A program made the position numbers and the translations under genes. A model generated the notes under the pieces. That model was given only the letters and a program-made list of their open reading frames with translations, made no database searches and had not been told where the DNA came from. 12,779 bases of DNA from JAWXVE01 sp044425575 (GTDB lineage Bacteria > Bacillota > Clostridia > Lachnospirales > Lachnospiraceae): NCBI GenBank assembly GCA_044425575.1, contig JAWXVE010000062.1:1-12779 (forward strand). Direction: 5' to 3'. Below, piece after piece: positions 1 to 7,318 of the stretch (the stretch's first letter is position 1; each line of letters begins with the position of its first letter).

Positions 1-346
1 GCAAGAATACTAATGCTGGACAGCAAGGCGAGTGAAGGAGATACAGATAATTCCTCTACCAATTTCTACTAATCTTCCAGTACCAGCACTTTTTCCATGC
101 ATATTATAAAATAGAACAATAATCAATTTTAAAAGAAGTGGATTTAGAGCATAATGACCTAAACCTAAACCTAAAATTGAAGAGCTTCCTAAAATTCAAA
201 GCCATGATTTTACATTTGAAAAAGAATTTTCCGCGTTGTTTTCCTCGTGGTAGTTTTTCAATAAAATTGCTCATAGTCATAACATTTTTTTCGAAAACGG
301 CTTAATGATTTATCGTTTAATATCCATATAAATTAGCGATTATGTA
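1..346. other. AT-rich left flank with no supported gene
   Basis: No intact coding region is visible. The first 60 bases are richer in GC (about 45%) than what follows. Two plus-strand frames are open from the window edge, ending in TAA at 70-72 and TGA at 31-33, so the tail of a gene entering from the left is possible but not shown. On the minus strand, one frame from ATG at 285-283 to TAG at 12-10 is interrupted only by three TGA codons; it is described as a finding. Three copies of CCTAAA occur at 158-175. The stretch may be decayed sequence linked to the neighbouring mobile-element remnant, but this is inference. Confidence 0.4.
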
Positions 347-375
347 TAGACTTTATCCGCGGCATATATTATACT
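347..375 (+). promoter_or_regulatory. candidate sigma-A promoter upstream of the Rpn remnant
   Basis: TAGACT at 347-352 matches four of six positions of the -35 consensus. TATACT at 370-375 is a good -10 hexamer, and the spacer is exactly 17 nt. Transcription would start near 382, about 10 nt before a perfect palindrome at 392-410 and about 43 nt before the ATG of the remnant. The call rests on spacing and sequence only; AT-rich DNA produces such matches by chance. Confidence 0.35.
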
Positions 376-391
376 CTCCCCAAGCAAAGTA

Positions 392-410
392 ACATCCCTT
401 GAAGGGATGT
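392..410. repeat. perfect 19-nt palindrome, operator-like or 5' UTR hairpin
   Basis: ACATCCCTT, one central G, then AAGGGATGT: both 9-nt arms are perfectly complementary. It sits just downstream of the candidate promoter and 14 nt before the ATG at 425. In DNA it could be a repressor operator. In RNA it could not fold tightly with a 1-nt loop unless the two inner pairs open. Its right arm contains AAGGGA, the only purine-rich run near the ATG, so pairing would hide it. The in-frame TAA that ends the homology of the remnant lies at 410-412, at the palindrome's right edge, so it may mark an old junction. Confidence 0.5.
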
Positions 411-424
411 AAGATCTATTTCTA

Positions 425-979
425 ATGAAGAATGATATCTCTTTTGTGATTGGTGGAAATATCTCCATTTATGAACATCAATCTACTGAGAATGACAACA
501 TGCCATTGAGGAACTCGATTTATATCAGCAACTTGTACGCTGGAATCACATCTCACCAGAACTTATATGGAAGTAAAGTGATATCGTTACCTAATCCTCA
601 ATTTATGGTATTCTATAATGGTAGGAAGGAATTGCCTGATGTAAGTGTGCAGAAGCTTTCGGATGCCTATGAGGTGAAGGTGGATGAGGTTAATTTGGAA
701 CTTACCGTAATCTTGCTTAACATTAATAAGGGACACAATAAGGAATTTGCACTGGAGAAGGCAGAGAGCAGGAATGAAGGTATAATCGAAGGCAAAATTT
801 TACTGATTAAGAAAAAAATTCTTAAGTCAAAATCCCTAGAGACAATTGCAGATGAATTAGAATGTGAAATAGAGGAAATACGGGGGTTATACGAAGTGAT
901 TCAAGAGTGTAAGAAGCTACGAGGACATCTTGAAGTTTCTCGAAGGGAAATAAATATTAGGTCTGGGATGATTTTATAA
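425..979 (+). pseudogene. Rpn-family PD-(D/E)XK nuclease/putative transposase, degraded remnant
   Basis: The 184-residue reading resembles the middle and end of Rpn-type recombination-promoting nucleases, which are common in Lachnospiraceae and related to transposase_31-like proteins. Recognisable pieces are MKND (Asp4) and YEHQST (Glu17, Gln19), which fit the D...ExQ version of the nuclease core, then NMPLR at about 26-30, VFYNGR at about 62-67, KLSDAY and LNINKGHNKE. The N-terminal helix region of the family is missing: similarity can be followed back only to position 413 (Asp-Leu-Phe-Leu before the ATG), where TAA at 410-412 stops the frame. After HNKE the text jumps directly to a charged C-terminal tail (EGIIEGK, then an IADELE-like helix-turn segment), skipping roughly 60 or more residues normally present. 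There is no well-placed ribosome site. It is probably inactive; a short expressed protein cannot be excluded. Family recognition is from memory of conserved motifs. Confidence 0.6.
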
Positions 980-993
980 ACTTCCCAGACCTA
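958..993. repeat. 11-bp inverted repeat across the end of the Rpn remnant
   Basis: The arms at 958-968 (TAGGTCTGGGA) and 983-993 (TCCCAGACCTA) are perfectly complementary, with a 14-nt AT-rich loop that holds the TAA stop. The sequence after it is not a convincing T-run, so termination would be weak. It may be a 3' stabilising hairpin or a terminal inverted-repeat trace of the former element. Confidence 0.4.
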
Positions 994-1056
994 TAAATGT
1001 TTTGGTGGGTAAATTTCGGGAAGTCAGAAAGTTTAAACCCAATAACCCCATAACGT

Positions 1057-1096
1057 AAAATAAGGTCGTCGCACTAGGTGCGACTACCTTATTTTG
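1057..1096 (+). terminator. strong intrinsic terminator, probably bidirectional
   Basis: The left arm 1057-1073 (AAAATAAGGTCGTCGCA) pairs with 1079-1095 with a single C/T mismatch (1067 and 1085). The inner pair 1074-1078 leaves a 3-nt loop. The outermost pairs form an A-run before and a TTTT run after the GC-rich part, so the structure can terminate transcription in both directions. It isolates the Rpn remnant from the murE operon. Confidence 0.8.
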
Positions 1097-1126
1097 TATA
1101 TTTCAAGGGGAGATGAAAAATAGTGT

Positions 1127-1159
1127 AACATACAACTACGGGATAGTTAGGTGTATGTT
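1127..1159. promoter_or_regulatory. hairpin in the murE leader
   Basis: AACATACA (1127-1134) pairs perfectly with TGTATGTT (1152-1159). Inside it ACTA (1135-1138) can pair with TAGT (1144-1147) around a CGGGA loop, leaving a 4-nt bulge. No T-run follows, so it is not a terminator. It lies before the tentative promoter and so may be a protein-binding site rather than an RNA element. I recognise no known riboswitch in this leader. Confidence 0.3.
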
Positions 1160-1186
1160 GCATCTGAGATAATAATACCATGCAAA

Positions 1187-1268
1187 TGTGACGGAAATAT
1201 GTACAAAATATAAAAATATAAGAAAAATTATTAAATCACTAGAAAGAAAGTGTGATATAAGTGTGACG
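1187..1268. promoter_or_regulatory. TGTGA direct repeats upstream of murE
   Basis: TGTGACG occurs at 1187-1193 and 1262-1268. A related copy forms the 8-nt direct repeat AAGTGTGA at 1248-1255 and 1259-1266, whose starts are 11 bp apart, one helical turn. Such spacing is typical of sites bound by OmpR/PhoB-type response regulators. They lie just upstream of the tentative murE promoter. The regulator is unknown. Confidence 0.25.
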
Positions 1269-1280
1269 CGGCTAGAAATC

Positions 1281-1309
1281 TTGTAAATTTATGGTGTATA
1301 TGATATCTT
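1281..1309 (+). promoter_or_regulatory. tentative promoter of the murE operon
   Basis: TTGTAA at 1281-1286 is followed after 17 nt by TATCTT at 1304-1309, about 50 nt before the murE ATG. An overlapping TATGAT at 1299-1304 is a better -10 but lacks a -35 at proper distance. A promoter is expected somewhere in 1097-1358 because a terminator lies just upstream and the first gene of the array starts at 1359. Confidence 0.35.
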
Positions 1310-1358
1310 ATAGGAATAAGAATGTTAAGAAAAGAATCTTAGAAAAGAGGATATTAGA

Positions 1359-2834
1359 ATGAAGCTTTCCAGCATATTAGAGGGTGTTTCTTATAAATGT
1401 GTGCAGGGTACAGTCCACAAGGAGATTCAAGGAGTTAGTTATGATTCCAGAAAAGTAGAGCAAGATTCTGTATTTATTTGCATAGAAGGCGCTCAGGTGG
1501 ATGGACATCAATATGCACAAGAAGTGGTGGATGGTGGAGCAACCGTTCTAGTAGTGTCCAAAGAGGTAACAGTAGAAACAGAGGTAGCCCTTACTGTTTT
1601 GCTAGTACCTGATACCAGAGATGCTTTAGCATGTTTATCAGCAGCGTATTTTGGCCATCCTGCAAGAGAGTTAAAAGTTATCGGCATTACTGGAACAAAG
1701 GGTAAGACAACTACTACCTATTTAGTGAAATCCATATTAGAGAAAGCTGGGTATAAAGTGGGGCTTATTGGAACCATTGAGACCATTATTGGGGATACGG
1801 TGATTCCATCCCTTAATACCACACCAGAATCTTACGTATTACAACAATATTTTAGGCAGATGGTAGATGCTTCGTGTGATATAGTAGTCATGGAAGTATC
1901 TTCACAAGGACTAATGTTACATCGTACAGCTGGCTTTACATTTGAATTAGGTGTATTTACCAATATACAGCCAGACCATATAGGGGAACACGAACATAGT
2001 ACTTATGAAGATTATAGACAGTGTAAATCTTTACTCTTTCAGCAATGTAAAGTTGGTCTATTAAATTGCGATGATCCAGAATATAAGCATATGTTAGCGC
2101 ACCATACCTGTCACGTTGAGACATTTGGCTTTGCAAAGGAAGCAGATTTGTGTGCGCAAGACGTTCAATTGCTACGAGAAAATGGAATGTTGGGAGTTGG
2201 ATTTTCTGTGACTGGGAAGCAGCCAATGAATGTAGTAGTGGCAACCCCAGGTACGTTTAGTGTGTACAATGCACTTGCAGCAATTAGTATTTGCCGTTAT
2301 TTCCAAGTGCCAGATGAGATAATACAGAAGGCTTTACTAGAAGTTCATGTAAAAGGGCGCATTGAAGTGGTTCCAATCTCCAATGAATATACCCTTATGA
2401 TTGATTATGCGCATAATGCCATGGCGCTAGAGAGCTTATTGACTACATTACAAGCATATCATCCACACCGTTTAGTCTGTCTGTTCGGATGCGGTGGCAA
2501 TCGTGCGAAGAGCAGACGTTATGAAATGGGAGAAGTGGCTGGAAGGCTTGCAGATCTCACCATTATTACATCGGATAATCCTAGACATGAAGATCCAGTT
2601 GCTATTATAGAAGATATTAAGGTGGGAATAGGAAAAACCACAGGATCCTATGTAGAAATTGTTACACGAAAAGAAGCAATTCGTTATGCAATTGTCAATG
2701 CCCAAGCAGGAGATATTATTGTGCTAGCAGGCAAAGGACATGAGGATTATCAAGAGATAGAAGGTGTAAAATATCCTTTAGATGAACGTATCTTAATTCA
2801 AGAGATCATAACAGAAATAGGAGAGATAGAGTGA
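1359..2834 (+). CDS. murE: MurE, UDP-MurNAc-tripeptide synthetase (probably meso-diaminopimelate-adding)
   Basis: Cytoplasmic ATP-dependent Mur ligase that adds the third residue to UDP-MurNAc-L-Ala-D-Glu in peptidoglycan precursor synthesis. The 491 residues show the three Mur domains: the UDP-binding N-terminal domain with a DSRKV motif (about 29-33), a central ATPase domain with P-loop GTKGKTTTT (112-120), NTTPES (153-158), EVSS (179-182) and the lysine expected to be carbamylated (K223 in YRQCK), and a C-terminal domain with DNPRHEDP (406-413). DNPR is the signature of DAP-type MurE. Some central motifs (SSQGL, PDHIGEHEH) instead resemble a divergent branch that also includes lysine-type enzymes of lactobacilli, so substrate is fairly but not fully certain. 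AGAGG lies 8 nt before the ATG. The TGA stop overlaps the GTG start of priA by four bases, indicating translational coupling. It is the first gene of the operon. Confidence 0.9.
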   Translation: MKLSSILEGVSYKCVQGTVHKEIQGVSYDSRKVEQDSVFICIEGAQVDGHQYAQEVVDGGATVLVVSKEVTVETEVALTVLLVPDTRDALACLSAAYFGHPARELKVIGITGTKGKTTTTYLVKSILEKAGYKVGLIGTIETIIGDTVIPSLNTTPESYVLQQYFRQMVDASCDIVVMEVSSQGLMLHRTAGFTFELGVFTNIQPDHIGEHEHSTYEDYRQCKSLLFQQCKVGLLNCDDPEYKHMLAHHTCHVETFGFAKEADLCAQDVQLLRENGMLGVGFSVTGKQPMNVVVATPGTFSVYNALAAISICRYFQVPDEIIQKALLEVHVKGRIEVVPISNEYTLMIDYAHNAMALESLLTTLQAYHPHRLVCLFGCGGNRAKSRRYEMGEVAGRLADLTIITSDNPRHEDPVAIIEDIKVGIGKTTGSYVEIVTRKEAIRYAIVNAQAGDIIVLAGKGHEDYQEIEGVKYPLDERILIQEIITEIGEIE

Positions 2835-5071
2835 ATCAAGCATATGCAGGTTATGCCAATATCATTATTGATATTTCCCACGAAAAAGTAGATCGTCCTT
2901 TTCAATATGGGATTCCTTGGAATTTGAAGGAAGTACTAGAAGTTGGAATGGAAGTGGAAATTCCATTTGGTCGAGGCAATACTATGCGGAGAGGCTATGT
3001 CATTGAATTGACAGATGTTTGTGAGTATGAACCATCTAAGATCAAAGGGATTTGTGCAATTGTAGATTATAAAATGGGAGTAGAAAGTCGCTTGATTCAA
3101 GTTGCACATTACATGAAGGAACGATATGGTGCAACTATGATAACAGCTCTTAGAACAGTGTTGCCAGTGAAACAAAAAGTGAATCAACTCCTGAAGAGAA
3201 CGGTAACACTAGTAGGAACGAGAGAATATGCCAAGGTGCAATTAGAGGAATATTTGCAGAAGAACCAAGTTGCACGGGCTAGAGTAATATCATGTATGCT
3301 TGATGAACCTGTGATATCTTATGAAAATCTACTGCGTAAGGCTAAGGTCACAAGACAAACGCTTTTAAGCCTAAGTGATAGTGGTATTGTAGTAATAACA
3401 AGTGAACACCTCTATCGTAATCCGCTTCCAACAGGGGAAGCACAAGAAAATCATGTGGTGCTAAGCAAGCAGCAACAAAGTGTGATTGATCACATAACCT
3501 CAGAGCGAATTCACAATCCAACAGGGAAGTATTTAATTCATGGAATTACAGGAAGTGGTAAAACAGAAGTTTATTTACAATTAATTGAACGAGTAATTGC
3601 AGAGAAGAAACAAGCAATTGTATTGATTCCAGAAATTGCACTTACGTACCAAACGGCATGTCGTTTCTATGGAAGATTTGGTGATCGGGTAGGAATTCTT
3701 AATTCTAAATTATCACTAGGTGAACGGTACGATCAGATTCAACGTGCCAGAAATGGTGATATAGATGTTATGATAGGACCACGCTCGGCACTTTTTACAC
3801 CCTTTGAGCGATTAGGGTTAATTATCATTGATGAAGAGCATGAATCTAGTTACAAAAGCGAGCAAGTGCCTAGGTATCACGCACGGGAAGTTGCTTACTA
3901 TTATGCATCTTTACACGGAGCAGGGGTTGTGCTAGGGAGTGCCACCCCATCAGTGGAAACGTATTATCAAGTGGAACAAGGGGAGATTCAGTTACTAGAA
4001 CTGACAAAGCGCCTAACGGGTGAGGATTTACCCAAGGTTACGATTTCTGATATGAGAGAAGAGTTACGCCAAGGGAATCGCTCGATTTTTAGCAGACATT
4101 TGCGCAAGCTTTTAGAGGAGAGGCTTGAGAAGAAGGAACAAGTCATGTTATTCCTAAATCGTAGGGGATTGACTGGATTTACCTCTTGCCGTTCTTGTGG
4201 GTATGTTGTAAAATGTCCCCATTGCGATATTTCCTTATCAAAGCATGGCAATGGTCAAATGATGTGTCACTATTGTGGTTACCAAGAGCCTTATGAAAAG
4301 TTATGCCCATCTTGTGGTTCACCATATTTATTGGAATTTAAGGCGGGTACACAACAAGTAGTAGAGTATCTAGGCAAGCTTTTTCCACAGGCAAGAGTGG
4401 TTAGAATGGATGCAGATACTACGAATCAGAAACACCAATATGAGAATTTATTGCAATTATTTGAACAAGGAAGAGCAGATATTATGGTGGGGACTCAGAT
4501 GATTATTAAAGGGCATGATTTCCCTAAAGTCACTTTAGTGGGAATTCTTGCAGCAGATATTTCTTTAGGTGCCAATGATTATATGGCAAGTGAGCGCACC
4601 TTTCAGGTGTTAACCCAAGCAGCAGGACGTGCTGGAAGGGGACAAATACCTGGAGAAGTAGTGATTCAGACTTACCAACCAGAGAATGAAAGTATTCAAT
4701 ATGCCAAGAACCATGATTATAAGGGATTTTATAAGGAAGAAATTGCTCATCGAAAGTTAATGAAATACCCCCCTGTTTCTCAAATGATGGGAATTCTCGT
4801 TCTTGCCATGACTCCAGAACGGGCGGAGGAAATTGCTCATGGAATCGCAGACACCATAAAGGAATGTTCTCATCCAAAGGAAACAAGAATCATAGGACCT
4901 ACGCCAGCTAGAATGAAAAAGAGCCATGATTATTATCGGTATAGTCTCTATATAAAAGATGATGTATATGAACACCTCACACAATTCAAAGATAGAATCG
5001 AGAGTGTTTCACTTACACAAGGAACGAAGGAGTTAATACAATATGATTATAACCCTATGAGTGGTTATTAG
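2831..5071 (+). CDS. priA: PriA, primosomal replication-restart helicase
   Basis: Superfamily 2 3'-to-5' DNA helicase that recognises stalled or repaired forks and starts reloading of the replicative helicase outside the origin. The 746 residues include the N-terminal fork-binding domain (about 1-110), Walker A GITGSGKT (238-245), DEEH box (334-337), GSATPS motif III (369-374), eight zinc-binding cysteines (453, 456, 462, 465, 479, 482, 492, 495) and motif VI QAAGRAGRG (596-604). Length and motif order are those of a complete, intact PriA. It starts with GTG inside the murE stop overlap; AGGAGAG five bases upstream is a good ribosome site. The stop is 14 nt before def, keeping the conserved priA-def-fmt order. 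Confidence 0.97.
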   Translation: MNQAYAGYANIIIDISHEKVDRPFQYGIPWNLKEVLEVGMEVEIPFGRGNTMRRGYVIELTDVCEYEPSKIKGICAIVDYKMGVESRLIQVAHYMKERYGATMITALRTVLPVKQKVNQLLKRTVTLVGTREYAKVQLEEYLQKNQVARARVISCMLDEPVISYENLLRKAKVTRQTLLSLSDSGIVVITSEHLYRNPLPTGEAQENHVVLSKQQQSVIDHITSERIHNPTGKYLIHGITGSGKTEVYLQLIERVIAEKKQAIVLIPEIALTYQTACRFYGRFGDRVGILNSKLSLGERYDQIQRARNGDIDVMIGPRSALFTPFERLGLIIIDEEHESSYKSEQVPRYHAREVAYYYASLHGAGVVLGSATPSVETYYQVEQGEIQLLELTKRLTGEDLPKVTISDMREELRQGNRSIFSRHLRKLLEERLEKKEQVMLFLNRRGLTGFTSCRSCGYVVKCPHCDISLSKHGNGQMMCHYCGYQEPYEKLCPSCGSPYLLEFKAGTQQVVEYLGKLFPQARVVRMDADTTNQKHQYENLLQLFEQGRADIMVGTQMIIKGHDFPKVTLVGILAADISLGANDYMASERTFQVLTQAAGRAGRGQIPGEVVIQTYQPENESIQYAKNHDYKGFYKEEIAHRKLMKYPPVSQMMGILVLAMTPERAEEIAHGIADTIKECSHPKETRIIGPTPARMKKSHDYYRYSLYIKDDVYEHLTQFKDRIESVSLTQGTKELIQYDYNPMSGY

Positions 5072-5085
5072 AATGGAGGAGAGAA

Positions 5086-5568
5086 ATGGCGTTACGTGAC
5101 ATTAGGCAAATAGGAGATTATGTGTTAGCAAAACCATGTAAGGATGTAACACAGTTAACACCTCGCACGTTACAATTAATTGATGATATGTTTGATACCA
5201 TGTATGAAGCAAATGGAGTTGGTCTTGCAGCACCACAAGTTGGTATTTTAAAGAAAATTGTAGTAATTGATGTGACAGGAGAAACACCGTATGTACTAAT
5301 CAATCCAAGAATAATAGAAGCAAGCGGTGAACAAAGCGGAGAAGAAGGGTGTTTAAGTGTCCTTGGTAAGTCAGGTATGGTTACAAGACCTAATTATGTG
5401 AAAGTACAAGCTGTGGATGAACAGATGCACTTATTTGAATTAGAAGGAACAGAATTATTAGCCCGTGCCATTTGCCATGAGCTAGACCATTTAGAGGGAA
5501 AGTTGTATGTGGAATTAGTGGAAGGTGAATTGCATGATGTAACTGCAACATATGAGGAAGAAGAGTAA
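5086..5568 (+). CDS. def: Def, peptide deformylase
   Basis: Metal-dependent hydrolase that removes the formyl group from the N-terminal methionine of new proteins at the ribosome. All three family motifs are present in 160 residues: GVGLAAPQVG (44-53), EGCLS (87-91, metal-ligand Cys89) and HELDH (131-135, two metal-ligand His and the catalytic Glu132). One oddity is Leu93 in SVLGKSG, where most family members have Pro. The C-terminal tail is acidic (EEEE). GGAGGAG stands 6 nt upstream of the ATG. The product acts opposite to the following gene, fmt, and the two are classically adjacent. Confidence 0.96.
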   Translation: MALRDIRQIGDYVLAKPCKDVTQLTPRTLQLIDDMFDTMYEANGVGLAAPQVGILKKIVVIDVTGETPYVLINPRIIEASGEQSGEEGCLSVLGKSGMVTRPNYVKVQAVDEQMHLFELEGTELLARAICHELDHLEGKLYVELVEGELHDVTATYEEEE

Positions 5569-5589
5569 GGAAAGGAGAGGAGAACAGCC

Positions 5590-6540
5590 ATGAGAATAGT
5601 TTTTATGGGAACACCAGATTTTTCAGTAGGCGCATTAGAACGCATTCTAGAAGCAGGCCATGAAGTAGTAGCTGTAGTGACCCAACCAGACCAGAAGCGA
5701 GGGCGAGGCAAGGAACTACAATATACACCAGTAAAAGCGTGTGCACTTTCCCATGGAATCGAAGTATATCAACCGCCAAAGGTGAAGTCAGAAGATGCAG
5801 TTGCCAAACTCCGCACGTATGATGCGCAGTTATTTGTAGTAGTAGCGTTTGGGCAGATTCTTAGTCAAGAAATCTTAGATATGCCACAGTATGGATGTAT
5901 TAACATTCATGCATCTCTCCTACCAAAGTATCGAGGAGCTGCACCCATACAATGGGCAGTTATTGACGGTGAACCCGTATCGGGTGTAACCATTATGCAA
6001 ATGGATGTTGGCTTAGATACAGGAGATATGATGATACAAGAAGCCATTGCATTAGATGAGAAAGAAACGGGCGCTAGCCTTCATGATAAATTATCCGTAT
6101 TAGGTGCAAAGCTTGTTGTGGAAGCCATAGCAGGAATAGAGGTAGGTACCATAACTTATACGAAGCAAAATGAAGAGGAAACTTGTTACGCAAAGATGCT
6201 TCATAAATCCATTGGCGAAATTGACTTTTCCCAATCAGCAGTAGAAATAGAACGCCTGATTCGTGGATTGAATTCGTGGCCTAGTGCGTACACGAAGTAT
6301 AATGGAAAGACGTTGAAGATCTGGAATGCGATGGTTGAGGAGTATCAGTCACAGGAAGACAGTGGAACAGTTGTAGAAGTTAGAAAGAATGCCATTCATG
6401 TGCAAACAGGAAGTGGGATTTTAGTCATCCAAGAAGTGCAATTAGAAGGCAAGAAACGAATGGAAGTGAAAGATTTTCTATTGGGCAATGAGATGGTAGT
6501 TGGTACTATATTGGGCAATGAAGTAAAAAGTGAACAATAA
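5590..6540 (+). CDS. fmt: Fmt, methionyl-tRNA formyltransferase
   Basis: Transfers a formyl group from 10-formyltetrahydrofolate to Met-tRNA(fMet), making the initiator tRNA. The 316 residues show FMGTPDFSV (5-13), the basic QPDQKRGRG loop (32-40) that contacts the tRNA acceptor end, and the formyltransferase core INIHASLLPKYRGAAP. The catalytic triad corresponds to Asn105, His107 and Asp143. The C-terminal tRNA-binding beta domain follows from about residue 205. Length is usual for the family. A strong AGGAG site lies 7 nt before the ATG, 21 nt after def. Confidence 0.97.
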   Translation: MRIVFMGTPDFSVGALERILEAGHEVVAVVTQPDQKRGRGKELQYTPVKACALSHGIEVYQPPKVKSEDAVAKLRTYDAQLFVVVAFGQILSQEILDMPQYGCINIHASLLPKYRGAAPIQWAVIDGEPVSGVTIMQMDVGLDTGDMMIQEAIALDEKETGASLHDKLSVLGAKLVVEAIAGIEVGTITYTKQNEEETCYAKMLHKSIGEIDFSQSAVEIERLIRGLNSWPSAYTKYNGKTLKIWNAMVEEYQSQEDSGTVVEVRKNAIHVQTGSGILVIQEVQLEGKKRMEVKDFLLGNEMVVGTILGNEVKSEQ

Positions 6541-6555
6541 GAATGGAGGAGTAAT

Positions 6556-7239
6556 ATGTTTTATTATGATTGGACTTATATTTTCGTATTAATTGGAGCA
6601 GTGATTTCTCTAGCGGCATCTGCAAGAGTAAAAACTACTTTTAACAAGTATTCAAAGGTGCGTAGCGCCAGTGGTATGACAGGTGCAGAAGCAGCAAGAA
6701 GAATCTTAGATCGTGCAGGATTAACGGCGATTCCCATTGAGCACGTAAGTGGTAGCTTATCTGACCATTATGACCCTAGTTCTAAAGTGCTACGCTTATC
6801 AGATGATACGTATGGTGCCAGATCTGTGGCAGCAATTGGAGTGGCAGCTCATGAATGTGGACATGCCATTCAAGACCAAGAAGCATACAAACCACTAGTA
6901 CTACGTTCTACCGTGGTACCAGTTGCCAATATTGGTTCTAAAATGGGGGTGCCAATTATTATTTTAGGTATATTTTTAGGATACAATTATATTTTAATTC
7001 AAATTGGTATCTTAGCATTTTCCTTAGGCGTTCTCTTTCAATTGATTACATTGCCTGTGGAATTCGACGCTTCTAAGCGTGCTGTTACAATCTTAGGGGA
7101 TCAAGGCATATTAGGAACACAAGAATTAGGAGATTGTAAGAAAGTGCTTGGGGCAGCAGCCATGACTTATGTAGCAGCTGCGGCCGCATCCATTCTATCC
7201 CTTCTTCGTCTTGTATTACTATTTAGAAGAAGAGATTAG
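6556..7239 (+). CDS. YugP-type membrane zinc metallopeptidase
   Basis: Integral-membrane protease of the Zn_peptidase_2 (YugP) family; its physiological substrate is not established. The 227 residues contain HECGH at 99-103 (two zinc-ligand histidines and catalytic Glu100), and PVEFDAS at about 167-173 contains a Glu that may be the third ligand. Hydrophobic segments are near 5-22, 131-165 (probably two spans) and 203-222. The N-terminal half carries the family pattern SGMTGAEAARRIL (39-51). GGAGGAG lies 4 nt before the ATG, and the gene begins 15 nt after fmt, so it is cotranscribed. Clostridia commonly carry this gene between fmt and rsmB. The TAG stop falls at the edge of the repeat that fills the next gap. 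Confidence 0.9.
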   Translation: MFYYDWTYIFVLIGAVISLAASARVKTTFNKYSKVRSASGMTGAEAARRILDRAGLTAIPIEHVSGSLSDHYDPSSKVLRLSDDTYGARSVAAIGVAAHECGHAIQDQEAYKPLVLRSTVVPVANIGSKMGVPIIILGIFLGYNYILIQIGILAFSLGVLFQLITLPVEFDASKRAVTILGDQGILGTQELGDCKKVLGAAAMTYVAAAAASILSLLRLVLLFRRRD

Positions 7240-7318
7240 TATGAAAAATAAAATTTTTCATACGGCAATTTGAACCTTGCGGTCCAAAGTTGCTAGACTT
7301 TGAGGAAGGCATGGTTAT
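7238..7318 (+). repeat. 81-nt intergenic hairpin repeat, copy 1
   Basis: First of two tandem copies. It opens with a perfect palindrome (TATGAAAAAT, AAA, ATTTTTCATA; 7240-7262). Next is a larger imperfect hairpin: GCAATTTGAACC (7265-7276), loop TTGC, GGTCCAAAGTTGC (7281-7293), with one bulged G and one A/C mismatch. CAAAGT/ACTTTG (7285-7302) is an alternative hairpin using the same bases. It ends in a purine-rich GAGGAAGG followed by CATGGTTAT. It differs from copy 2 at only two positions, 7304 and 7305. It has no coding content beyond a 10-codon ATG frame. Confidence 0.85.

Noticed and set aside
1..72. Tail of a gene entering from the left on the plus strand (TAA at 70-72 or TGA at 31-33)
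   Set aside because: Two frames are both open for a short distance and neither gives a recognisable end of a protein; 24 codons are too few to decide.
158..175. Three CCTAAA hexamers, telomere-like or CRISPR-like
   Set aside because: Only three 6-nt units without spacers in AT-rich DNA; a simple microsatellite is sufficient.
1113..1172. Possible 19-residue leader peptide (ATG at 1113, TAA at 1170-1172) after AAGGGGAG
   Set aside because: The purine run ends directly against the ATG, leaving no proper spacing, and the frame has no run of control codons and no attenuator-like terminator behind it.
1957..2705. Minus-strand open frames opposite murE
   Set aside because: They lie wholly over a well-conserved ligase gene, lack ribosome sites and give no recognisable protein; they are antisense shadows. 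The same applies to the minus-strand frames over priA, def, fmt, rsmB and prkC.
7240..7262. AT palindrome of the repeat as an intrinsic terminator
   Set aside because: The stem has only one G-C pair per arm in ten and no separate T-run after it, and essential downstream genes would be cut off. It may slow transcription but termination is not supported.
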